Program-made: the position numbers and the translations under genes
Shown here: positions 6,939-14,981 of the stretch, piece by piece
Layout of the letters: every line of letters begins with the position of its first letter
Position numbering within the stretch: the stretch's first letter is position 1
Notes under the pieces: model-generated
The model's database searches: none
Told to the model about the DNA's origin: nothing
The model's input: only the letters and a program-made list of their open reading frames with translations
Origin: JAICWY01 sp964531205
Lineage (GTDB): Bacteria; Vulcanimicrobiota; Vulcanimicrobiia; Vulcanimicrobiales; Vulcanimicrobiaceae
Assembly: GCA_964531205.1 (NCBI GenBank)
Contig: CAZHGH010000004.1
Location: 5,511-69,510, forward strand
Direction of reading: 5' to 3'
Length of the DNA: 64,000 bases

Positions 6939-9902
6939 GTGATGATGAGATTGGCTCTACGCTCCGTAATAAGCGCAGTGGTACTCTTTGCGTCCGGCGC
7001 GGTTCCCGCGCCCGCGCTGGACCTGGGCTCGCTGCAGTATCGCGGCATCGGACCCGCGATTGCCGGTGGCCGCACCACCGCGGTCATCGGGAGCAACGTG
7101 AACCCGCAGGTCTACTACGCGGGCGGAGCGGGAGGCGGAGTCTTCAAAAGTACCGACGGCGGCGCGTCGTGGCTGCCGGTCTTCGACAAAGAACCCATTG
7201 CGCCAATCGGTGCAATCGCCGTGGCACCGGACGATCCGGACGACGTCTGGGTCGGAACGGGCGAATCCAATCCACGCAACACCGTCGAAGGCGGCGACGG
7301 CATTTGGCACTCCACCAACGGCGGCAAAACGTGGACGCACGCCGGTTTGCAAGGCACCGGATCGATCTCGAGCATTTCGATCGATCCGCGCAATTCGAAA
7401 CGGCTGGTCGTGGGTGTCTTAGGTCAAGTCTTCCGCGACAGTGCCGAACGCGGCGTTTACGTAACGAACGACGGCGGAAAAACGTGGGCGCACACATTGT
7501 ACGCCGGCCCCGCAAGCGGCGCATCCGACGTCGAGCGCGTGCCGGATCGTCCGAGTACGCTCTTCGCCGGCATTTACGAATTCCGCCGTAAACCGTGGAC
7601 GATGATAAGCGGCGGCCCAAACGGCGGAGTCTACCGCTCCGACGATAACGGCGCGACGTGGCGCAAACTTGCAGGTAATGGTTTGCCCAAAGGAGATACC
7701 GGCCGCATCGGCATTGCCGCCGGAACGCACGGACGCATCTACGCGATCGTGCAATCGAAGGTCGGGGATCTCTGGCGCTCAGATGACGGCGGCGCGCATT
7801 GGAAACTTATGCCGCACAGCTGGCTCGTCGGCATGCGGCGCTTTTATTTCAGCCGCGTGTTCGTCGATCCGCACGACAACGATCACCTCATCAACGTCGG
7901 GTTGATTCTCGCGGAATCGACGAATGGCGGCAAATCGTTTCATAAGATCGCCACGAACGTAGGTTGGGATTATCATCACGTATGGTGGTCCCGCGACGGC
8001 AAACGCATCGCCGTGGGATCCGATGAAGGCGCAGTCTTTTCCACGAACGGCGCAAAGAGCTGGTGGCAGCCGTACGATTTGCCGTTCGCGCAGCCGTACC
8101 ACATCGGCTTCGATCTGCTGCAGCCGAACTACCATGTCTGCATCGGCTTGCAAGATGACAATTCGTGGTGCGGATGGGGGAATAGCCCGAACGGCGTGGG
8201 CGTGCTGAACCGCGACTGGACGCAGGTCGCGCCCGGCGACGGCATGTGGACGCTCTACGATCCGAAAGATTCGAATTTCATTTGGTCGACGTCGACCGCG
8301 TCCGACACCGGACAAGTCTATCTGTTCGACGTTGCGAAACAGCAAGTCTTCGAGGTTTCGCCGGACGCGCGCATCAACGGTCTCGAACCTGGAATCGATC
8401 TAAAGCATCGCTTTAATTGGGACACGCCGATCGCATTTACTTCTGACGGCTCGGCGCTGGTCGGCGGCAATGTCGTCTTCAAGACAGCCGATCGCGGCCA
8501 ACACTGGAGCATCATCAGCCCCGATCTCACGCGCAACGAAAAATCGCATCAGCAGATTCCCGGCGGTCCAATCGATGCGGACATGTCGGGCGCCGAGATG
8601 TCGGATACAATTCTCGACATCGAACCATCACGCATACTTCCTACTGTTATTTGGGTCGGCACCGACGACGGGCTCGTGCAACTCACGCGCGATGACGGCA
8701 CGACGTGGCATAACGTAACGCCGAAAGCCATGCCCGCGTGGGCGCGGGTCGCAACCGTCGATGCAAGTCCGTACGATGCCGGCACGGCCTTTGCTGTGGG
8801 CGACGGACATATGCTCGGTGACGAGAGTCCGCATATCTTTGCAACGCGGGACTACGGCGCGACGTGGCGTTCGATCTCGGGCGACTTGCCGCGTAACGTC
8901 TTCGTGCGCGTGGTGCGTCAGGATCCGAAGAATCCGAATTTGCTGTACGCCGGAACGCAGCGCGGCGTGTTTGCCTCGTGGGATGCCGGAACGCATTGGC
9001 AGTCGCTGCGTCTCAACATGCCGGCGACCGCGATCTACGACATTCAAATCCAACCGGTCGCAAACGACTTGATTGTCGCATCGCATGGCCGCGGCGTCTG
9101 GATTTTCGACGACCTTACCGTCCTTCAACAATATAGCCCGTCAGTGAATCGGAGCGTTACGCTCTTTGCACCGCGTGAAGCGCTGCGCTGGTCGCGTTAC
9201 GCTCCCATCAACACGTTTGAATCCGGCCTGCCTGTAAATGCATTCGTGGGTCCGAACGTCGCCTACGGAGCACTGCTCACGTACTCGCTCGCGCGCGAAG
9301 ATAAAAAAGCGACGATCGATATTCTGGATGCGAGCGGGCACGTCGTCAGACACCTGGACGGCAAAGCGGTGCCGCACAAAACCGGCCTCAACCGCACTGC
9401 TTGGGATCTGGCAGAGAACGGACCGGTGAAGTGGCACGGAACGTTTGAGGCTAACCAAGGGCCGAATACGGGCGCCGAGGTTCTTCCGGAACGATATACG
9501 GTTCGGTTAAATGCGAACGGCACGCATAAAGAGCAAACCGTCATCGTGCGGCAAGATCCCCGTGACAATCTCACCATCGAACAGATGCAAGCGCGGTACG
9601 AATTTCTCAAAGGCTTGTTTGCCGAGTTCAGCACCGTCGATACGTGGCTGAACGCAATCGACAAACGCACGAAGCGTGGCGTTCGCTCACCGGCGCTACT
9701 GGCATTTACGCGTAAACTGACGTATGCTCCGCGCAACGCCGAAGATTTGAGCGGACCGCCGGGCATCCGCGAACGCTTAGGCGATCTCATCGGGCGCATG
9801 GGCGGCAATTACGCTCCGCCGACGCAGCCGCAACTCGATGAAGCCGCCGCACTTCGGCAGCTCTTCCAGACGTTGTCCAGCGAATATCGATCGCTGCATT
9901 AG
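6939..9902 (+). CDS. Large secreted Asp-box (BNR) propeller protein, VPS10/sortilin-like
   Basis: 987 residues with an N-terminal signal peptide ending near residue 26. At least ten Asp-box repeats (S/T-x-D/N-x-G-x-x-W) run through residues 60-720: STDGGASW, STNGGKTW, TNDGGKTW, SDDNGATW, SDDGGAHW, STNGAKSW, TADRGQHW, TRDDGTTW, TRDYGATW and others. They predict two tandem beta-propellers like those of xyloglucanases and sortilins. The C-terminal part (about 760-870) resembles a FlgD-type Ig domain (HKTGLNRTAWDL), then a helical tail. It is probably extracytoplasmic. Enzyme activity cannot be called, because Asp-box propellers occur in hydrolases and in binding proteins. Confidence 0.9.
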   Translation: MMMRLALRSVISAVVLFASGAVPAPALDLGSLQYRGIGPAIAGGRTTAVIGSNVNPQVYYAGGAGGGVFKSTDGGASWLPVFDKEPIAPIGAIAVAPDDPDDVWVGTGESNPRNTVEGGDGIWHSTNGGKTWTHAGLQGTGSISSISIDPRNSKRLVVGVLGQVFRDSAERGVYVTNDGGKTWAHTLYAGPASGASDVERVPDRPSTLFAGIYEFRRKPWTMISGGPNGGVYRSDDNGATWRKLAGNGLPKGDTGRIGIAAGTHGRIYAIVQSKVGDLWRSDDGGAHWKLMPHSWLVGMRRFYFSRVFVDPHDNDHLINVGLILAESTNGGKSFHKIATNVGWDYHHVWWSRDGKRIAVGSDEGAVFSTNGAKSWWQPYDLPFAQPYHIGFDLLQPNYHVCIGLQDDNSWCGWGNSPNGVGVLNRDWTQVAPGDGMWTLYDPKDSNFIWSTSTASDTGQVYLFDVAKQQVFEVSPDARINGLEPGIDLKHRFNWDTPIAFTSDGSALVGGNVVFKTADRGQHWSIISPDLTRNEKSHQQIPGGPIDADMSGAEMSDTILDIEPSRILPTVIWVGTDDGLVQLTRDDGTTWHNVTPKAMPAWARVATVDASPYDAGTAFAVGDGHMLGDESPHIFATRDYGATWRSISGDLPRNVFVRVVRQDPKNPNLLYAGTQRGVFASWDAGTHWQSLRLNMPATAIYDIQIQPVANDLIVASHGRGVWIFDDLTVLQQYSPSVNRSVTLFAPREALRWSRYAPINTFESGLPVNAFVGPNVAYGALLTYSLAREDKKATIDILDASGHVVRHLDGKAVPHKTGLNRTAWDLAENGPVKWHGTFEANQGPNTGAEVLPERYTVRLNANGTHKEQTVIVRQDPRDNLTIEQMQARYEFLKGLFAEFSTVDTWLNAIDKRTKRGVRSPALLAFTRKLTYAPRNAEDLSGPPGIRERLGDLIGRMGGNYAPPTQPQLDEAAALRQLFQTLSSEYRSLH

Positions 9903-9908
9903 CGCGTC

Positions 9909-10832
9909 GTGAAAGCGCTCTACTTCGAGCGGTTTGGTGGACCGGAAGTACTGCAGTACGGCGACGTGCCGGATCCGCAGGTTGCAAAAGGATCTTCGCT
10001 CGTAAAAACGTCGGCGATCGGTTTAAACTTCGCCGACGTTTACCGCCGGCGCGGAAACTACCATCTTGCCGGCAAGCCTCCGTACATCGCAGGTTACGAA
10101 GCTGCAGGCACAATCGCCGGCAGCGGTGAGCGCGTTGCGTTTGCGGACAGCGCGTTCGCAAATGCGCAGCTCGTCTCCGTTCCTGACGACAAACTCATTC
10201 CGCTTCCGGACGACATCAGCGAGGAAACCGCCGCGGCTCTTTTGCTTCAAGGGTTAACGGCACACTATTTAACGCGCGACAGCTACCGCGTGCGCGCCGG
10301 CGACGTTGCGGTCGTTCACGCTGCAGCCGGCGGCGTCGGATTATTGCTCGTACAACTCCTCAAGCACGCGGGCGCGCGAGTCATCGCGTTTGCATCCCTG
10401 CCGGAAAAATGCGAAGCCGCGCGCCTGTATGGTGCGGACGAGGCGTACACGTACGCCGAATGGCCCCAACGCGCGAATGGTGCGAGCGTAATCTACGAAT
10501 CGGTCGGCAAAACCCTCGACGAATCGATCGATGCAGTCAAGATAAATGGAACCGTTGTCTTTTACGGCATGGCGGGCGGCGATCCGAAACCCGTGAATCC
10601 GCGCGTGCTGATGGACGGATCGAAGACGCTTACCGGCGGCGATCTATGGAATGTGCTTACGTCGCACGACGAACGTGTGCGGCGAGCAAACGAACTCTTC
10701 GATCTCGTTCGAACGGGTGCGCTCAAGGTTCCGGTCGCGGCGCGCTTTCCACTGCGGGACGGCGCACGCGCACATGAATTCCTTGAAAGCCGTTCCGCGA
10801 TCGGGAAGGTCTTGCTCATTCCGGACCACTGA
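9909..10832 (+). CDS. NAD(P)H:quinone oxidoreductase, MDR superfamily
   Basis: 307 residues of the zinc-free quinone oxidoreductase branch of the medium-chain dehydrogenases. The N-terminus MKALYFERFGGPEVLQYGDV is typical of Qor. The nucleotide-binding motif AAGGVGLLLVQ lies at about residues 137-147, and the structural-zinc cysteines are absent. It reduces quinones or enones with NADPH in the cytoplasm. The GTG start at 9909 follows the stop of the propeller gene by six bases, so cotranscription is likely although the functions look unrelated. Confidence 0.93.
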   Translation: MKALYFERFGGPEVLQYGDVPDPQVAKGSSLVKTSAIGLNFADVYRRRGNYHLAGKPPYIAGYEAAGTIAGSGERVAFADSAFANAQLVSVPDDKLIPLPDDISEETAAALLLQGLTAHYLTRDSYRVRAGDVAVVHAAAGGVGLLLVQLLKHAGARVIAFASLPEKCEAARLYGADEAYTYAEWPQRANGASVIYESVGKTLDESIDAVKINGTVVFYGMAGGDPKPVNPRVLMDGSKTLTGGDLWNVLTSHDERVRRANELFDLVRTGALKVPVAARFPLRDGARAHEFLESRSAIGKVLLIPDH

Positions 10833-10874
10833 GAATGTCACGCCGCGCGCAGGCCGGGCGCTCCTACTTCTGCA

Positions 10875-12017
10875 ATGCTTCTCATCGCCGCCACGATGCT
10901 CGCCGCGTTGTATGCAGTGCCCTCGCCGTTGCCCTATGCCAAGCCGGGAACGGTTATATCTTCGCGGCCGTACACCGGCAGTGCGGCACTAAGCAACGCA
11001 GCCCGGAACACCTTCGTGCTGTATCATACCGTTTCGCCAACGGGACGCGACGTGGCAGTCTCCGGCGTGATCTCAATTCCGAACGGCACAGCTCCGCCGG
11101 GAGGCTGGCCGATCATCAGTTGGGCGCACGGAACCACCGGTAATGCGCCACAGTGCGCGCCGTCGCGAGCGGCGGAGCCGAACATTGAGCAGCGCTTTTT
11201 GAACGACTGGGCCGGCGCGGGCTACGCCGTTGCGCAGACTGATTACGAGGGCGAAGGAACGCCCGGCTTACATCCATATTTCGCGAACATCGGCGGAGCG
11301 CACGACACGATCGACATCGTTCGTGCAGCCCGCGCACTAAATCCGCAAATCGGCAATGGCTGGATCGTCATGGGCCACTCCGAAGGCGGCGCAGTTGCGC
11401 TTTTCGCCGCTTCAAACGCGCCGTCTTGGGCGCCCGAGCTGCAATTGCTCGGTGCCGTTTCCTACGCGCCGGGGTCCGATATCACCGACGCGCTCGGCTA
11501 TGTCATGACGAGCCGGCAACCTATGCGCACACTTCCGCTCCCGATGATGATGATCGAAGGCATTGCATCGACCGATCCCGCGGTCGATCTCAACCGCATC
11601 CTGTCGCCACGCGGGTTAGCACTGTTGCCGCAGTTGCAAAGCGAATGCGTCGGGGAACTGATGAACTCACCTGCGTGGAATGCGATTCCGCCGGCTTCGC
11701 TCTTTCAACCGAATGCGCCGGTCGATCGGCTTTTACACGACTTCTCGAAAAACGAGCCGCTGAACTTGCCGATTCGTGTGCCGCTGCTGCTTGAACAAGG
11801 CACCGACGATCAAATCGTTTCGCCGGCAACCACAGAGGCGCTGCGTTCCAATCTTTGCGCGAACGGCGTACAGGTCGAACTGGATACGATCGAAGGCGCG
11901 AATCATGGCTCGGTGATGCCGCGCAGCTTCGAGCGGGTGAAAGAATGGGTTTCGCAGCGCTTTGCCGGTGTAGGTCAGACCCAGAATTGCAAGCCCGTCG
12001 GCAGTACGCGTAGCTAA
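10875..12017 (+). CDS. Secreted alpha/beta hydrolase of the secretory lipase (LIP) type
   Basis: 380 residues. An N-terminal signal sequence is followed by a lipase-like alpha/beta-hydrolase core. The nucleophile elbow is GHSEGG (Ser about 170), the likely acid is in GTDDQIV (about 321) and the histidine in GANHGSV (about 346), so the triad appears complete. The preceding block TDYEGEGTPGLHPY is characteristic of PF03583 secretory lipases. It probably acts on acyl esters outside the cytoplasm. It starts 42 bases after the quinone oxidoreductase gene on the same strand. Confidence 0.88.
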   Translation: MLLIAATMLAALYAVPSPLPYAKPGTVISSRPYTGSAALSNAARNTFVLYHTVSPTGRDVAVSGVISIPNGTAPPGGWPIISWAHGTTGNAPQCAPSRAAEPNIEQRFLNDWAGAGYAVAQTDYEGEGTPGLHPYFANIGGAHDTIDIVRAARALNPQIGNGWIVMGHSEGGAVALFAASNAPSWAPELQLLGAVSYAPGSDITDALGYVMTSRQPMRTLPLPMMMIEGIASTDPAVDLNRILSPRGLALLPQLQSECVGELMNSPAWNAIPPASLFQPNAPVDRLLHDFSKNEPLNLPIRVPLLLEQGTDDQIVSPATTEALRSNLCANGVQVELDTIEGANHGSVMPRSFERVKEWVSQRFAGVGQTQNCKPVGSTRS

Positions 12018-12035
12018 TTGGTGTAAACTCAGGGT

Positions 12036-13217
12036 GTGGCGATCAGAACGTTGGGCCTTATCGCCGGCTCGGACGTGCTGGCGATGGCTACGTGGTTCTC
12101 TGCAAGCGCCGTTATCTTGCCGCTTGCCTCGGCATTCGGAATCGCTGCCGAAGACCGTGGTTGGATCACCGGCGCGGTGCAGTTCGGGTTCGTTACCGGC
12201 GCCGTAACCTGCGCGGTAATCGCGCTTGCGGATTGGGTCGAACCGCGTCGGCTGATTCGAAGCGGTATGCTCGTCGCAGTACTCGCGAACGCGGCGATTC
12301 TCATCGTTCATTCAACCGCTCTTTTGCTCGCGCTGCGCTTCCTCACCGGCGTGGGGTTAGCGCTGGTCTATCCGCCGTCGGTTCGTCTGTTGACCGCGTG
12401 GTTTCCGCATGCTCGTGGACTTGTAACCGGGATCGCCGTCGGCGCACTAACCATCGGTTCGTTTTCACCGCATCTTCTCTCTAACGACTTGCCATGGCGG
12501 AGCGTCGTTTTGGGTGCGAGCATCCTCGCTCTGCTTGGAGTTCCGCTTATTTCCATGGTTGCGGCTCCGCCTACGCTGCAGCGTGCCGCGCGTTTCGACG
12601 TTCGCGCAGTGCCGCGCGTGCTTGCAAATCGCAACGTGCTGCTTGCAGACACTGGATACTGGGGACACATGTGGGAGCTCTACGCGGTGTGGGCATGGGG
12701 ACCAATCTTTTACGCAGCCAGCCTGCGAGCAGCGCATGTAAACGCTCCCGCAGGCGCGATCGTCTTTGTCGCATTCGGTCTCATTGGTGCTGCGGGTTGC
12801 GTGCTCGCCGGCCTTATTGCAGATCGTATCGGACGCGCGGTCGTTGCGGCAGCCGCGCTTGCGATCAGCGGCACGGTGTCGTTTTGTATCGGCATGAGTT
12901 TTGGCGGGAATGCGTTCTTAGTCACTGCACTCTTTGTTGTCTGGGGGTTTAGCGTCGTCGCGGACTCCGCGCAGTTTTCCGCGGCGATCACCGAGCTTTC
13001 CGAGCCGCGTTATATCGGTACCGCGCTAACGTTGCAAATGGGCATCGGATTTCTCATTACGATGCTCACGATTTGGCTTGTCGGTGCAATTGAGGCGCAC
13101 TTCGGATGGCGTGTGGCGTTTATGGTACTGTCCGCCGGACCGGCCCTCGGCGTTAGCGCAATGCTCGCTCTTCGCAGGCGCATGCAAGCTAGGACTTTCG
13201 ACGCATACGCGCCTTAA
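12036..13217 (+). CDS. MFS transporter, unassigned subfamily
   Basis: 393 residues with 12 hydrophobic segments and MFS gross architecture (two six-helix halves separated by a short basic loop near residue 190). Motifs are weak: GAVTCAVIALADWVEPRRL sits where motif A is expected. This is nearest to the nitrate/cyanate-like and drug-exporter groups, and no substrate can be named. The GTG start at 12036 lies six bases after a TAAACT box (12024-12029), with an AGGG just before the start. Confidence 0.88.
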   Translation: MAIRTLGLIAGSDVLAMATWFSASAVILPLASAFGIAAEDRGWITGAVQFGFVTGAVTCAVIALADWVEPRRLIRSGMLVAVLANAAILIVHSTALLLALRFLTGVGLALVYPPSVRLLTAWFPHARGLVTGIAVGALTIGSFSPHLLSNDLPWRSVVLGASILALLGVPLISMVAAPPTLQRAARFDVRAVPRVLANRNVLLADTGYWGHMWELYAVWAWGPIFYAASLRAAHVNAPAGAIVFVAFGLIGAAGCVLAGLIADRIGRAVVAAAALAISGTVSFCIGMSFGGNAFLVTALFVVWGFSVVADSAQFSAAITELSEPRYIGTALTLQMGIGFLITMLTIWLVGAIEAHFGWRVAFMVLSAGPALGVSAMLALRRRMQARTFDAYAP

Positions 13218-13270
13218 AATGCAGCAGTACACTTTCGTGTAGCGGGTGTTTTTCCGAAGGGAGCACGTTT

Positions 13271-13930
13271 ATGGCAACAGTGCAGCCTGGCGCACTGGAA
13301 CAGGCTCAGCGTTACATTTACAATTTGCAAGGCACGCTGTTAGAAGCGTGCTCCTGCAACGTTTTGTGTCCGTGCTGGATCGGCGAAGATCCGGACACCG
13401 GCACGTGCGATGCATTTTTGGGATATCACTTCGATAAGGGCGAGATCAACGGCGTCGACGTGAGCGGACTCTCGATGGTCTTGCTCGTGCAAATTCCCGG
13501 CAACGTTTTGGTTCCGAAGAGCTGGAAGATCGTCGTACTCTTGGACGATAAAGCAACCGACGAACAGATGCAGGCGATATTGGACGCTTACACTGGAAAG
13601 CTCGGCGGTCCGCTCGCGGACCTCGCGCAACTCGTCGGTGAAGTCGTTGCGGTTGAACGCGTGCCGATCTTGCACCAAGTGCGCGGCGGCGCCGGACAGC
13701 TGCAAGCCGGTGAGTACGTCATGGCTGCGATGGAGCCGTATCACGGACCTGACGGCAGCGTAACGACGCTTCGGGATTCGATCTTCTCGACGATTCCCGG
13801 ATCGCCGGCATACATTTCGAAGGCCGCGTTCCACAAGGTAAACGCGACGAAGTTCGGCGCGAACTGGAACTGGTCGTTCGAAGGCCGCAACGCGATTCAA
13901 GGCGACTACACGATCGCATATAGCGGTTAG
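13271..13930 (+). CDS. DUF1326 domain protein
   Basis: 219-residue soluble protein. Near the N-terminus (residues about 24-36) it has the family hallmark EACSCNVLCPCW, a Cys-rich motif CxCxxxCPC likely to bind a metal. The start has a good ribosome site (AAGGGAG, 8 bases). A TACACT box lies about 25 bases further upstream, so it may head a two-gene unit with the DUF2182 gene seven bases downstream. The DUF1326-DUF2182 pairing recurs widely in bacteria and implies a shared membrane-linked metal function, but no biochemical role is established that I can name. Confidence 0.92.
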   Translation: MATVQPGALEQAQRYIYNLQGTLLEACSCNVLCPCWIGEDPDTGTCDAFLGYHFDKGEINGVDVSGLSMVLLVQIPGNVLVPKSWKIVVLLDDKATDEQMQAILDAYTGKLGGPLADLAQLVGEVVAVERVPILHQVRGGAGQLQAGEYVMAAMEPYHGPDGSVTTLRDSIFSTIPGSPAYISKAAFHKVNATKFGANWNWSFEGRNAIQGDYTIAYSG

Positions 13931-13936
13931 TCTGGA

Positions 13937-14713
13937 ATGCAGTCCGCGACGCGCGCGGCACGCGTACCAATTGCAATCCCGCTCGCAATTGCGATTGCGT
14001 GGGTGATTGCCGTATTTGCGCAATTCAGCGGCTCGGCCGCATTTCTGCATCACGACGCGCTCATTGAGCGCGGTCCTCCGCCGGGGATCGCGCTCGGACT
14101 GTTTTTGCTTGCATGGCTTGTGATGATCGCCGCGATGATGCTTCCGTCAAGTTTTCCGCTGCTTCGCCTATTTGCCGCTGCATCCGCGAGTCAGCCGCAT
14201 CCCGTGATGATCTTGCTGTCGTTCATCGCTGGATATGCCGTCGTTTGGTGCGCGTTCGGTATTGTTGCCTTCGGTGGCGACTTCGCGCTTCACCGCACCG
14301 TTGACCGCGTCGCATGGCTGGGCGCCCATTCGTGGGTTATTGCAGGCGGCGTGCTCGCACTTGCCGGCGCGTTTCAATTCACGCCGCTGAAAGACGCGTG
14401 TTTGCGCGCGTGCCGCTTACCGTCGAATTTTCTGATGCGTCACTACCGCCGTGGCGCTCGTGCAGCGTTCAATCTGGGGTACCGCCACGGATTGTTTTGT
14501 GCCGGTTGTTGTTGGGCGCTCATGCTTATCAGTTTTGCCGCCGGTTTTGCGAGCTTGTGGTGGATGGCTGCGATTACTGCGTTGATGGTGTACGAAAAGA
14601 TCGCCCGGTACGGGCGCAGGGCAGTGCCCATTGCCGGAGCAGTGCTCCTCGCATGGAGTGCGCTTATCTTCGCACACCCATCTTGGCTTCCGGCTGCGCT
14701 ATCGGGAATTTGA
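13937..14713 (+). CDS. DUF2182 integral membrane protein
   Basis: 258 residues with about seven hydrophobic helices. The family blocks are visible: WLVMIAAMMLPSSFPLLRLF (about residues 54-73), the central QFTPLKDACLRACRLP (about 148-163), and GYRHGLFCAGCCWALM (about 180-195) with the conserved His/Cys residues thought to bind metal. It starts seven bases after the DUF1326 gene and is surely cotranscribed with it. The two probably form one membrane system of unknown function. The gene overlaps the 3' end of a convergent small lipoprotein gene by 15 bases. Confidence 0.92.
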   Translation: MQSATRAARVPIAIPLAIAIAWVIAVFAQFSGSAAFLHHDALIERGPPPGIALGLFLLAWLVMIAAMMLPSSFPLLRLFAAASASQPHPVMILLSFIAGYAVVWCAFGIVAFGGDFALHRTVDRVAWLGAHSWVIAGGVLALAGAFQFTPLKDACLRACRLPSNFLMRHYRRGARAAFNLGYRHGLFCAGCCWALMLISFAAGFASLWWMAAITALMVYEKIARYGRRAVPIAGAVLLAWSALIFAHPSWLPAALSGI

Positions 14714-14929
14714 CATTCGCGGCGTTGGGGACGCGAACGGCGTGGGCGTGGGGCTTGGCGTTGGAGATGCGACGCCCGGCATCCCGCTGAACGAAGGCAC
14801 CGGATTAGGAATGACAGGCGCTGGAACTAGCGGCATGACAGTTGTCGTTCCGTTCTGCGCGTTACCTGTGGTACACGCCGCTATCGCCGCGGACGCAGCA
14901 AGCGCCGCCATGGCCGGTCGATATCTCAT
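14699..14929 (-). CDS. Small Pro/Thr-rich lipoprotein
   Basis: 76 residues. A signal peptide with a lipobox (SAAIAAC, Cys19) is followed by a short exported segment rich in Pro, Ser and Thr (SPTPSPTPTPF) with no folded domain visible. The plus-strand reading of the same DNA lacks any signal or domain and is treated as a shadow. No clear ribosome site or promoter was seen, so this is a moderate call. If real it is an unstructured surface lipoprotein downstream of, and convergent with, the DUF2182 gene. It fills most of the 268-bp interval 14714-14981. Confidence 0.5.
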   Translation of the reverse strand: MRYRPAMAALAASAAIAACTTGNAQNGTTTVMPLVPAPVIPNPVPSFSGMPGVASPTPSPTPTPFASPTPRMSNSR

Positions 14930-14981
14930 GCTGATACGCTAAACGGAATGCGTGAATAATCTATGAGTCCTCGTACCGCTA

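Noticed and set aside
6902..7591. Arg-rich 229-residue frame at the start of the propeller gene
   Set aside because: Shadow frame with composition typical of an off-frame reading of GC-rich coding DNA.
14631..14942. Plus-strand frame of 103 residues overlapping the DUF2182 gene end
   Set aside because: It is Gly-rich and has no signal or domain. The minus-strand frame has a lipobox signal peptide and is the better candidate.
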